A stretch of 64,000 nt of DNA, from contig NZ_VWOX01000001.1 of NCBI RefSeq assembly GCF_008629675.1, positions 186,001 through 250,000 of the forward strand, written 5' to 3'. The DNA comes from Roseiconus nitratireducens. GTDB lineage: Bacteria > Planctomycetota > Planctomycetia > Pirellulales > Pirellulaceae. Position 1 is the stretch's first letter. Every line of letters starts with the position of its first letter. Both the position numbers and the translations under genes were made by a program. Shown one piece after another: positions 27,470-35,600 of the stretch. Below the pieces are notes generated by a model. The model had not been told where the DNA came from. It worked only from the letters and a program-made list of their open reading frames with translations, and made no database searches.

Positions 27470-27590
27470 CAGCGTCACTTTGGGTGAGCCGGGTGACTCT
27501 AACCGCGGGTTCTCTGGTCTCAACCGGCGGCTAGCGCCTTGCCGCTCATTGCACTGCAAATCACGGTGTTTTCAATTGAAAGTGGCGCTG
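27470..27590 (+). mobile_element. 121-bp MITE-like element, copy 2
   Basis: The ends are CAGCGTCACTT at 27470-27480 and AAGTGGCGCTG at 27580-27590, an 11-bp terminal inverted repeat with one mismatch. It is the same length as copy 1 (19475-19595) and lies in the opposite orientation. It is in the gap between the nagB start and the recQ stop. Outside it, 27299-27469 and 27591-27676 show no gene or clear signal. Confidence 0.75.
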
Positions 27591-27676
27591 TCCAGTTGGG
27601 GCGTCGGTTGGATTTCGCCGGCATTGAGCTGGCCCATGGTCCGCAACGATGACGGCATCCGTTAGAAACGCCGCTG

Positions 27677-29650
27677 TCAGTTAGAAACTTGGCGGAGCAC
27701 TTCACTGAACGGGATTTGGTCACAGACGCCGAAGCTTGGATGTCGCGACAGACGCGAACGTGACATTTGAGGTGACGACAGCCCGCACAAAAACCGAGCC
27801 CGCTGTCGGGCCGTGGTGAAGTGATCCGGAAACTCGCGGCAGACCTGTTCCAAGGCGCGGCGAACTCCATCACCGATCGGGCCCGCGATGACCGGCGGAA
27901 TCTCCAGCGGCCCTTCACCGATGCAGAAGCTGCAGTGTCCACAATTCTCGGGCATCGGTTCGCCAAAATGACGGGCCAATTGTTGCGCCTGGCAGCTCTC
28001 GGCCCGAGCGACCTGGTACACGTCGTCCAGCCGACTGATCTCGGATGATTCCCGCGAGACGATTCGTTGGTAGTACTCATCGGCCTGCAGTTTCGGGTTG
28101 TCCAACCGCCGAACCCAACGGTACCCGTGCACCAGATCGCTGACCTTGACCTCGACCCAACGCTGGGCCGCCATGAAATCGATCGCCTTGACGATCCGTC
28201 GACGGGGTTGGCCGAGGGTCTTGGCCGCCGCAACGGTGTTCAGCAGAAACCATTTGCGCCCCTTCGTCAGTTGGCCCAACACGCCCGCCAGGAATTGGCG
28301 ACGCTCGCCGTCAAAGTTCTTCAAGATCGCTTGCGATGTCACCAGGGGATGGATCCTGTACGTCTCGTAGCGGGGAGACGTCGCGCGGAGATGCCCGTCT
28401 AATTCCAGGTACGTCAATAAGGTTCGGACCACCAGGATTCGGATATCGGTTTCGAAAGAGAGCTTGTAATGCGACAGGTGAAATTCATCGCTTTGTCCAT
28501 GGACCAAATCGATCAGGCGTCCGACCGAATGTCGGCTGGGAGTGTCTCCGTAAGTGAAATTCTCCAGCACGACGCGATCGTTCGGTTTCAACAAGATTTG
28601 GCAAATGGAATCTTTTCCGTCTCGCCCGGCGCGTCCGATTTCTTGGGCGTAGGCTTCCAGCGATTTCGGGGGATTGAAGTGGTAGACGTAGCGGATGTTT
28701 GCTTTGTCGATTCCCATCCCGAACGCGATCGTGGCGACGATGATTCCCGCATCCGCGTCCAAAAACCGCTGCTGGATTTCGGCGCGTTGATCGGGATCCA
28801 TGCCGGCATGGTACGCCAGGGCATCGGTCCCACGCTCGCTCAGTTGGCGTGCCACCGATTCCGCGGTCTTTTGCTGCGAGACATAAACCACCGTGGCACC
28901 GGGCGGTCGATCTTGGAGCAATCCGTGAAGCGTTTCAAAGTGATCGGCCGCGGAGACAATGGTGCTGCGCAATTTCAGGTTGGGTCGGTGGAATGGCGTC
29001 CGAATCGCATCTTGCGGTTCGATCGAGAAGGCGGCGCGGATGTCATCCAAAACGGCAGGAGTGGCGGTCGCCGTGAGCGCCAGAACACGGTCGGCCTGCA
29101 ACTCGCCGGCGAGCTCGGCAAGCTTCAGATAGTCGGGGCGGAAATTGTGTCCCCACTGGCTGATGCAATGGGCTTCATCGATCGCGAACAGCGAGACGTC
29201 CAGGGAGCCGATGGAGGCGAGGAACCGTTCGTTGAAAAACCGTTCGGGCGCCACGTAGAGCAACTTCACCACGCCGTCGCGGAGCCCCCGCATCGCATCG
29301 CGGAACTCTTGGTCGCTGAGCGAAGAATCCAGTCGAACCGCAAGGATGCCGCGGCGCGCGAGCGCGTCGCACTGGTCTTTCATCAATGCGATTAGCGGCG
29401 ACACGACAATCGTCGTGCCGGACAGGAGCTGGCTGGGCAGCTGGTAGCACAAGCTCTTGCCACCGCCGGTGGGAAAAACGGCGGCCACGTTTTTTCCGGC
29501 CAGCAATCGGTCGATCACCTCTCGCTGGCCGTCTCGAAACGACTCCAGGCCGAATCGCTGTTGCAGCACGGCTTGTGGATCAAGTTCATCCCGGCGAGAT
29601 TCGGAATTCCCCTCCGTTGCAGAATCAGCTTGCATTGCGGACCGCCCCAT
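27677..29650 (-). CDS. recQ: ATP-dependent DNA helicase RecQ
   Basis: I start at the ATG at 29650 (MGRSAMQADS), giving 657 residues; an in-frame ATG at 29635 is an alternative. The frame stays open to 29890, but the extra 80 residues come from a tandem repeat and look non-coding. Helicase motifs are in order: FRDGQREVIDRLLAG (motif 0), TGGGKS at 61-66 (Walker A), IDEAHCISQWGHNFRPDY (DEAH box and the RecQ aromatic loop), ALTATATP (motif III), and QEIGRAGRDGKDS (motif VI). The RecQ-C-terminal zinc site is present (CQAQQLARHF, then CGHCSFC). I do not see an HRDC domain after it. The enzyme unwinds DNA during recombinational repair and replication restart. Confidence 0.93.
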   Translation of the reverse strand: MGRSAMQADSATEGNSESRRDELDPQAVLQQRFGLESFRDGQREVIDRLLAGKNVAAVFPTGGGKSLCYQLPSQLLSGTTIVVSPLIALMKDQCDALARRGILAVRLDSSLSDQEFRDAMRGLRDGVVKLLYVAPERFFNERFLASIGSLDVSLFAIDEAHCISQWGHNFRPDYLKLAELAGELQADRVLALTATATPAVLDDIRAAFSIEPQDAIRTPFHRPNLKLRSTIVSAADHFETLHGLLQDRPPGATVVYVSQQKTAESVARQLSERGTDALAYHAGMDPDQRAEIQQRFLDADAGIIVATIAFGMGIDKANIRYVYHFNPPKSLEAYAQEIGRAGRDGKDSICQILLKPNDRVVLENFTYGDTPSRHSVGRLIDLVHGQSDEFHLSHYKLSFETDIRILVVRTLLTYLELDGHLRATSPRYETYRIHPLVTSQAILKNFDGERRQFLAGVLGQLTKGRKWFLLNTVAAAKTLGQPRRRIVKAIDFMAAQRWVEVKVSDLVHGYRWVRRLDNPKLQADEYYQRIVSRESSEISRLDDVYQVARAESCQAQQLARHFGEPMPENCGHCSFCIGEGPLEIPPVIAGPIGDGVRRALEQVCREFPDHFTTARQRARFLCGLSSPQMSRSRLSRHPSFGVCDQIPFSEVLRQVSN

Positions 29651-29715
29651 TTTCGATTCTCCCGCTGCGAAAAGATTGGTGTGACAAATCCCGACGGACT
29701 GCTTGGCCGCTGTCG

Positions 29716-29805
29716 GGCGCCCAGAGGTCCGGCGCCCCGATGTTTGGCGCCCCGAAGTTTGGCGCCCACAGGTTCGGTGCCCCGCTGTTTGACGCCCAGC
29801 CGTCT
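29716..29805. repeat. Six degenerate 15-bp tandem units between recQ and the sulfatase gene
   Basis: Six units of exactly 15 bases follow each other without gaps. The clearest are GGCGCCCCGATGTTT and GGCGCCCCGAAGTTT. A weaker unit precedes them at 29701-29715 and a partial one follows. The array lies in the divergent promoter region of recQ and the sulfatase gene. GGCGCC at the start of most units is palindromic and could be a repeated protein-binding site. Confidence 0.75.
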
Positions 29806-29819
29806 GGTGCTTGTATACT
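29789..29819 (+). promoter_or_regulatory. Candidate sigma-70-type promoter of the sulfatase gene
   Basis: TTGACG at 29789-29794 and TATACT at 29814-29819 are separated by 19 bases, 50 bases before the ATG at 29869. Both hexamers are near consensus; the spacer is two bases longer than ideal. The -35 hexamer is formed at the junction of the fifth and sixth tandem units, where GGCGCC has become GACGCC. Confidence 0.4.
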
Positions 29820-29868
29820 GGGGACCCTCCCCGCCGTTTCCTCCCCGCAAAGCCTTGCAAACTCCTCC

Positions 29869-31383
29869 ATGAAATCAATCCCGCTGCCAACGGTTTTCCG
29901 TAGCCTGGTCGCCTTGTCTTGTTTTGTCACCGCATTCGGTTGGTCGGCTCCGAATTCGCCAGTGTTGCATGCCGCATCCCCGAATGTCGTGATCATTTTC
30001 ATCGACGACATGGGCTACGCCGACATCGGCCCGTTTGGCGCCACCGATTATCCGACACCGAATCTGGACCGGATGGCCTCCGAAGGACGTCGGTTCACCG
30101 ATTTTGTGGTCTCGTCGGCGGTTTGCAGTGCCTCGCGATCGGCCCTGATGACGGGTTGTTACCACAAGCGTGTGGGGATCTCGGGTGCCCTCGGCCCGAA
30201 AGCCGACATCGGCCTCAATCCCGACGAGACCACGATCGCGGAAATCTGTCGCTCGCAGGGATATCGCACGGCAGCGTTCGGCAAATGGCACCTGGGACAC
30301 AATCCGAAGTTTCTGCCGACCAACCAGGGTTTCGACGAATACTACGGCATCCCTTACAGCAACGACATGTGGCCGTTGCACCCCAACGCGGTAGCCAAAC
30401 GACGTCAGAATCCTGATGCTGCCATCCCGTGGGCGGAACTGCCGATGATCGAAGACACGCGGGTGGTGATCGACCGGGTTCAGCCCGAAGACCAGCAGCA
30501 AATGACGCGGCAGTTCACCGAGCGGGCCGTGGATTTCATCAAGCGGGATTCTGACAAGCCGTTCTTCCTGTACCTGCCGCACCCGATGGTGCACGTCCCG
30601 TTGTTCGTTTCCGATGCGTTTCGTGGCAAAAGTGGCAAGGGACTGTTCGGCGACGTGGTGATGGAGGTCGACTGGTCCGTCGGACAGATTCTGGACGCCA
30701 TCGATGACATCGGTGCCGAGAGAGACACGTTGGTCGTGTTCACCAGCGACAACGGTCCCTGGCTGTCCTACGGCACCCACGCCGGCAAGGCGACGCCCCT
30801 GCGAGAGGGCAAAGGGACGATGTTTGAGGGCGGCTACCGTGAGCCCACGTTGATGCGCTGGACCGGGAAGATCCCCGCCGGAACCACCTGCGACACTTTC
30901 TGCGGTACCATCGACTTGTTACCGACCGTTGCGGCCATGATCGGCGCCGAACTTTCGGATCGAAAGATTGACGGCCACGACATCCGGCCGTTGATGTTTG
31001 ATGAACCGGGAGCCAAATCGCCCCACGATGCATTTCCCTGTTACTATCGCGGCGAGCTCTGCGCGGTCCGCAATGAACGCTTCAAACTTGTTTTTCCGCA
31101 CCAATACCGCACGCTCAAGGGGCATCCCGGTGGCACCGGCGGTCTGCCGATTCCCTATCAGAGTGAAATGGCAAAGAAAGCGTTGTACGACTTGGACGCG
31201 GACGTCAGCGAAACAACGGATGTTTCGCAGCAGCACCCGGAGGTGGTCGAAGAGCTGGAAGCTGCGGCGGAAAGATTTCGCCAAGCGCTTGGCGATCGAC
31301 TGACGAAAACCGAAGGTTCCGAAGTCCGTCCGGCGGGTCGGATGCAGCCCGGTGATGAACGGTTGCCATTGATCTGGGACTAG
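29869..31383 (+). CDS. Secreted formylglycine-dependent sulfatase (arylsulfatase family)
   Basis: From the ATG at 29869 (MKSIPLPTVFRSLVAL) the protein has 504 residues with a cleavable signal peptide ending near VLHAAS. The N-terminal metal site is FIDDMGYADIG. The formylglycine motif is Cys86-Ser-Ala-Ser-Arg90 (SAVCSASRSALMTG), with Ala where CxPxR sulfatases have Pro. This variant is accepted by formylglycine-generating enzyme in known sulfatases. Further signatures are GKWHLGHNPKFLPTNQGF and the second metal site VFTSDNGPW. The enzyme would remove sulfate esters from algal or other sulfated polysaccharides outside the cytoplasm. No modifying-enzyme gene is in the window. A DUF1549/DUF1501 pair, a frequent planctomycete neighbour of sulfatases, follows 1 kb downstream after a gene on the other strand. 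Confidence 0.92.
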   Translation: MKSIPLPTVFRSLVALSCFVTAFGWSAPNSPVLHAASPNVVIIFIDDMGYADIGPFGATDYPTPNLDRMASEGRRFTDFVVSSAVCSASRSALMTGCYHKRVGISGALGPKADIGLNPDETTIAEICRSQGYRTAAFGKWHLGHNPKFLPTNQGFDEYYGIPYSNDMWPLHPNAVAKRRQNPDAAIPWAELPMIEDTRVVIDRVQPEDQQQMTRQFTERAVDFIKRDSDKPFFLYLPHPMVHVPLFVSDAFRGKSGKGLFGDVVMEVDWSVGQILDAIDDIGAERDTLVVFTSDNGPWLSYGTHAGKATPLREGKGTMFEGGYREPTLMRWTGKIPAGTTCDTFCGTIDLLPTVAAMIGAELSDRKIDGHDIRPLMFDEPGAKSPHDAFPCYYRGELCAVRNERFKLVFPHQYRTLKGHPGGTGGLPIPYQSEMAKKALYDLDADVSETTDVSQQHPEVVEELEAAAERFRQALGDRLTKTEGSEVRPAGRMQPGDERLPLIWD

Positions 31384-31406
31384 TCCCACCATCCGACACG
31401 CCGTGG

Positions 31407-32123
31407 TTAGCGGCGCGGAAAGGCGGCCGGTTGGCCATACCAGGGAGGATGAGCTCCGGCACGCACGGCCAACAGGATTGCTTTGCCGTGCTGATGCTCG
31501 GGGCCGTGCGTGTAGTCCCACTCCAGTCTTTCTTCGTACCGCAGGATTCTCAGCCGTGCATCTTCTTCGCTGGCCCAACGTGCCAGCTGATTGGGTTGGA
31601 AGTAGTGGATCACTTCGGCGGCGGTTTCACTGACCGGGGCATCACTCCCGTTGCCGGGCGGCTGGTCACTTCCGGGATCTTCGGTCGTGTGCACTTCGAC
31701 GTACAACAAGCCGCCCTGGCGGAGTCCGGCCGTCATCCGTTGCCACAGTTGCCGAGCTTCTTCGGCGGTCAAATGATCCAGCACCGTCGTCGCGCAGATG
31801 ACGTCGTAGGCGTTGGTCGATAGCGGGTATTGGCAAACGTTTTCGACGACCGTTTCGACGCGTGATGCAACGCCAGCCTCTCGGGCACGCTGGTCGATCC
31901 TTTCAGCGCCGCGCGGGCTGAGGTCCACCGCAACGACGTCGTAACCGGCTTTCGCCAACGCCAGAGTGTCGCGGCCGGCGCCCGCACCCAGATCGATGGC
32001 TCGGCCGCCCTCCGGCGGAGCGACTTGCTCCAAGTAGGCGGCCAACGGCGCCGAAGGCACATCGCCGTAAGCAAATTCCTCTCGGTCGTAGGCTTCAAAG
32101 AAGGGATCGACGGGATTCGGCAT
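31407..32123 (-). CDS. Class I SAM-dependent methyltransferase (TehB/UbiG-like fold)
   Basis: The start is set at the ATG at 32123 (MPNPVDPFFEAYDRE), giving 238 residues. Motif I is AIDLGAGAGRDTLALAKAG near residues 44-62, followed by DVVAVDLSPRGAERI. The beta4 region is YDVICATTVLDHL and the beta5 region GGLLYVEVHTTEDPG. The N-terminal FAYGDVPSAPLAAYLEQV is like the segment found in TehB-type tellurite-resistance methyltransferases, but the match is not specific enough to name a substrate. It converges with the sulfatase gene (stops 23 bases apart) and diverges from the DUF1549 gene. Confidence 0.85.
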   Translation of the reverse strand: MPNPVDPFFEAYDREEFAYGDVPSAPLAAYLEQVAPPEGGRAIDLGAGAGRDTLALAKAGYDVVAVDLSPRGAERIDQRAREAGVASRVETVVENVCQYPLSTNAYDVICATTVLDHLTAEEARQLWQRMTAGLRQGGLLYVEVHTTEDPGSDQPPGNGSDAPVSETAAEVIHYFQPNQLARWASEEDARLRILRYEERLEWDYTHGPEHQHGKAILLAVRAGAHPPWYGQPAAFPRR

Positions 32124-32366
32124 GGCATCGTTGGTCGTGATGGCAACAGAGGTCAGGATCGGGCGCCGGAAAGATCTGTCCCGCTGGCGACCGGGAATCC
32201 GACGGAAAATCCCCGATGTTTCCCCAAGAATGCCCTGCTGCTGGCGAATGAATCTGGAATCGCCGGGGCAGCCAGCGGCCGTTTGATCCATAATGATCAT
32301 ACCGCTGCCGGCAAATATCGGCTAACCGTGTGGCCAAGATCCTGGGACGATTCCCAACCGAAACTC

Positions 32367-34145
32367 ATGAAAACCAAGTTGATCTTCGTCGCGAAATGGA
32401 TCTGGTTTGTCGCCGTCGTATTGATCGGCGTGGGGTTCCTGCTGTCCGGGCTGTCCCGGTTGGATGAGACCCAGCCAGTCGGAGCGGACGCCGAGGGCAC
32501 CCTGACCAATGCGTCGAGCGAGCCCGCCGGAAGTGCCGCTCCGCGGCAGACGGAGTCTGAAACCTCGATCTCCGCTTCGGTCCGATCGTCGGCGGACCCA
32601 TCGCCGGAGAGTGGTGCAGAATTACTGCCTGCAGATTCGCTGTCCGCAGTGATCCAGCAGGTCAATCGAGCCCGGGCGAACCAGTTGGAGCAGCAGGGGC
32701 TGCCAAGCAGCGACACGGCGGATTGGATGGCGGTCTGTCGGCGGATGTCATTGGCGTTGGTCGGTAGCGGGATGTCTTTGGAAGAAATCCGACACTTGCA
32801 AAGTTTGCCGGAAGCGACGCGCGAGTCGGTTCATCTGCAGCAACTCTTTGAGGACCCGCGATTTCACCACTATTGGGCCGAGAGATGGACACGGTTTTTG
32901 GTCGGTGCCGACGAGGGGCCGTTCGTGGTCTACCGCCGGCGACGGTTTCGTCATTGGCTGGCGGAGCAGATTGCGGCGGGTGAGCCGTACGACAAGATTG
33001 TCCGCGAGCTGGTAACCGCGGAAGGGCTTTGGACGGATCAGCCGGAGGTAAATTTCCTGACCGTGACGTTCGACAGCAACGACGGCCAGCCGGATCCGAT
33101 CCGATTGGCGGCGCGGACCAGTCGGGCATTTCTGGGCATGCGGATCGATTGTCTTCAATGTCACAATGACTTCCTGGGGAACGTCAATTTGGGTGACGTG
33201 ACGGAGCCGCGTGAAGGTTTGCAATCCGATTTCCATCAGTTGGCTGCCTTTTTCAGCAGCGCCAAGACAAATGGATTGCAAGGCATTCGCACCGGCGATG
33301 CCGATTACCACTATCAGTATCTGGATGCGACCGAAGAGACCACGGTAGAACCCGCGGTCCCGTTCGCTCCGGAATTGTTGCCGAAACAGGGCGATGCGAG
33401 ATCGCAGCTGGCAGGCTGGATCACGCATCCGGAAAACCGGCAATTCGCTCGCGCCGCCGTCGTCCGGTTTTGGGCGTTGATGTTTGGCCGGTCGCCGACC
33501 GACGCGGTGGACAACTTGCCGTTGGATGAACCACTGCCACCCATGCTGCGCCCAATCGTCGACGACTTTCAAGTTCACCGAGACATCCGTCGAACGCTGG
33601 AGATCATTGCACGCAGCGATGCATTTCGTCTTTCCAGCCGCGCCCCCTTCGACGTCACCGGCGAGCACGAAGACGCTTTTGCCGTGTTTCCGCTGACACG
33701 TTTGCGGGCCGAGCAGGTGGCCGGGGCGATCGCTCAGGCGGCACGGGTCAAGTCCGTCGACCGCGAATCGTCTTTCCTGGTCCAGTTGATGAAATACGGT
33801 TCCATCAATGACTTCTTGAAACGCTACGGCGACCTGGGGGAGAACGAGTTCAGCCAAGATGCGATCACGATTCCACAACGCCTGGTCATGCTGAACGGAA
33901 AAATGTTGCGTGAATCGTCGGAAACGAATCCCGTTCTGAATGCCACCGGCCACATCAATCTGTTCGCCCGCGAGAACGGTCAAGCCATCGAGACGGTGTA
34001 CCTGTGCGTGCTGAATCGATTTCCCAGCGATGCCGAGAGGCAGCATTTTCTGGAACGTTGGGAGGGAACGGAACAGCGAGGCCAGGCGATCGAGGATTTG
34101 TTTTGGACGCTGGCCAATACCACCGAGTTTGCTTGGAATCATTGA
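32367..34145 (+). CDS. DUF1549/DUF1553-type membrane-anchored protein with a CxxCH motif
   Basis: From the ATG at 32367 (MKTKLIFVAKWIWFV) the protein has 592 residues with an N-terminal membrane helix at about 8-30. A Ser/Ala/Glu-rich linker runs to about 90. The DUF1549 region includes NQLEQQGLPSSDTADWMAVC and HYWAERWTRFLVGADEG, and the DUF1553 region includes WITHPENRQFARAAVVRFW and LLEIIARSDAFRLSSR-like text. One heme-type motif, Cys262-Leu-Gln-Cys265-His266, lies in RIDCLQCHNDFL. This position in the family often carries CxxCH, but heme binding is not proven. The protein is a frequent partner of DUF1501 proteins in planctomycetes; the DUF1501 gene follows 55 bases later, so they form an operon. 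Function is unknown. Confidence 0.85.
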   Translation: MKTKLIFVAKWIWFVAVVLIGVGFLLSGLSRLDETQPVGADAEGTLTNASSEPAGSAAPRQTESETSISASVRSSADPSPESGAELLPADSLSAVIQQVNRARANQLEQQGLPSSDTADWMAVCRRMSLALVGSGMSLEEIRHLQSLPEATRESVHLQQLFEDPRFHHYWAERWTRFLVGADEGPFVVYRRRRFRHWLAEQIAAGEPYDKIVRELVTAEGLWTDQPEVNFLTVTFDSNDGQPDPIRLAARTSRAFLGMRIDCLQCHNDFLGNVNLGDVTEPREGLQSDFHQLAAFFSSAKTNGLQGIRTGDADYHYQYLDATEETTVEPAVPFAPELLPKQGDARSQLAGWITHPENRQFARAAVVRFWALMFGRSPTDAVDNLPLDEPLPPMLRPIVDDFQVHRDIRRTLEIIARSDAFRLSSRAPFDVTGEHEDAFAVFPLTRLRAEQVAGAIAQAARVKSVDRESSFLVQLMKYGSINDFLKRYGDLGENEFSQDAITIPQRLVMLNGKMLRESSETNPVLNATGHINLFARENGQAIETVYLCVLNRFPSDAERQHFLERWEGTEQRGQAIEDLFWTLANTTEFAWNH

Positions 34146-34200
34146 CGGCTTCGCTTGGACTTACTGACTGCCCTGATCAAGTTGCTTGAACCTAAAGACG

Positions 34201-35511
34201 ATGCACAAGATCCCTTCCCTCTGCGATTCCCACGCTCACCTTTCACGTCGGACGCTGCTTGGAGCCGGAGCTGGCGCTGGGCTGATGTCCGCGTTGGCCC
34301 AGCGGTTGGCCTGGGCCGAGCAATCGGGTGTGACCGAATCGGGACGTCCAAAAAGTGTCATTCTGTTGTGGTTGGAAGGGGGCCCCAGCCAATTGGAAAC
34401 GTTTGATCCTCACGCCGGGACGTCGATCGGCGGTGACGTCGCCGCCATCGGTACCAGCGTTGCCGGCTTGGAAGTTGCCGACACGCTTCCCCAGGTCGCC
34501 GAACGGATGCACCTGGGGTCGCTGGTGCGCAGTGTCACCGGCAAGGAAGGAGATCATGAGCGGGCCATCTACAACGTGAAGACCGGTTACCGTCCTGATC
34601 CGACGCTGGTGCATCCGTCGATCGGAGCCATTCTTTGCCATGAGTTCCCGGAGTCGCTGGAGATACCTCGCCACATCTCGATCTCGCCCCAAAATTCTCC
34701 GGGTCGCGGCGGCTACCTCGGTCCGACGTACGATGCGTTCAAGATTGACGACCCCAAATCGCCCGTGCCGGACCTTAAGGCGTCCGTTCAGGGGGATCGG
34801 CAACAGCGGCGTCTGCAGGATCTGGAATGGATCGAGAGCCGATTTCGTCGGGGAAGGTTGAGGGACCTGGATCAAAATCGCACGCTCCACGAAACGTCGA
34901 CTCAGGCCGCCTTGCGGATGATGACCAGCGAGCAAGTCAAAGCATTCGATGTTTCCAATGAACCGCAGCAGGTGCTGGATCGCTTCGGGGACTCGGCGTT
35001 CGGCCGAGGTTGCCTGGCAGCGACTCGCTTGATTCAGGCCGGCGTGCGGTGCGTCGAAGTCACCCTGGGCGGATGGGATTCGCACATCACCAATCACTCC
35101 TTACAGTCGGCACGCTGTGAGATCCTTGATCCTGCCCTGGCCGCGTTGTTGGACCGGCTGGAGGAGGAAGATCTGTTGGCGACCACGTTAGTCGTTTGTG
35201 GCGGAGAGTTCGGGCGGACGCCGCAGATCAATCCGGCGGAGGGACGCGATCACTGGCCACACGGGTTTTCGACCTTCTTGGCCGGATGCGGCATCCGACG
35301 GGGCGGCGTGTTCGGCGCGACTTCGCCGACGCCAAAACTTGATTCGGAAAACCCATTGGTGGACCTGCAGAATCCCGTCACCGTCGCGGACTTGCACGCG
35401 ACGATTTTGTCTGCGGTCGGCGTTCCCTATGACGAAGAGCTGGCAACGCCGATCGGTCGGCCCCTCAAACGCAGCGAGGGCTCACCAATCGTGCAGATCA
35501 TGGATTCGTAG
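34201..35511 (+). CDS. DUF1501 family protein, Tat-exported, sulfatase/phosphatase-like fold
   Basis: From the ATG at 34201 (MHKIPSLCDSHAHLS) the protein has 436 residues. A Tat signal is clear: LSRRTLLGAGAGAGLMSALA. The mature part opens with SVILLWLEGGPSQLETFDP, the DUF1501 hallmark and a metal-site-like segment. The C-terminal TTLVVCGGEFGRTPQINP and GRDHWPHGFSTFLAGCGI are equally typical and resemble the second metal site of the alkaline phosphatase superfamily. The family is abundant in planctomycetes and usually follows a DUF1549/DUF1553 gene, as here. Enzyme activity is undetermined. The gene ends in a convergent gap with a long inverted repeat. Confidence 0.9.
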   Translation: MHKIPSLCDSHAHLSRRTLLGAGAGAGLMSALAQRLAWAEQSGVTESGRPKSVILLWLEGGPSQLETFDPHAGTSIGGDVAAIGTSVAGLEVADTLPQVAERMHLGSLVRSVTGKEGDHERAIYNVKTGYRPDPTLVHPSIGAILCHEFPESLEIPRHISISPQNSPGRGGYLGPTYDAFKIDDPKSPVPDLKASVQGDRQQRRLQDLEWIESRFRRGRLRDLDQNRTLHETSTQAALRMMTSEQVKAFDVSNEPQQVLDRFGDSAFGRGCLAATRLIQAGVRCVEVTLGGWDSHITNHSLQSARCEILDPALAALLDRLEEEDLLATTLVVCGGEFGRTPQINPAEGRDHWPHGFSTFLAGCGIRRGGVFGATSPTPKLDSENPLVDLQNPVTVADLHATILSAVGVPYDEELATPIGRPLKRSEGSPIVQIMDS

Positions 35512-35514
35512 GGA

Positions 35515-35589
35515 GGAAAAGGGGACGGAGGTCAATAGCCGGAACGGCCCATCGGGTGCTTCGCACGATTCACCCCCGTCCCCTTTTCC
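35515..35589. terminator. Long inverted repeat, bidirectional terminator candidate
   Basis: The arms GGAAAAGGGGACGGAGGT (35515-35532) and ACCCCCGTCCCCTTTTCC (35572-35589) pair over 18 bases with one mismatch. The 39-base loop has a small inner stem (GTGC-TTC-GCAC). It starts 4 bases after the DUF1501 stop and ends 12 bases before the sodN stop, so it can serve both converging genes. The A/T-rich arm ends give T-runs on both strands. Confidence 0.65.
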
Positions 35590-35600
35590 GGATTCTTCTT

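Noticed and set aside
29651..29890. Upstream extension of RecQ by 80 residues
   Set aside because: The added sequence is a translation of the 15-bp tandem array and overlaps the start of the divergent sulfatase gene; RecQ proteins start near the chosen ATG.
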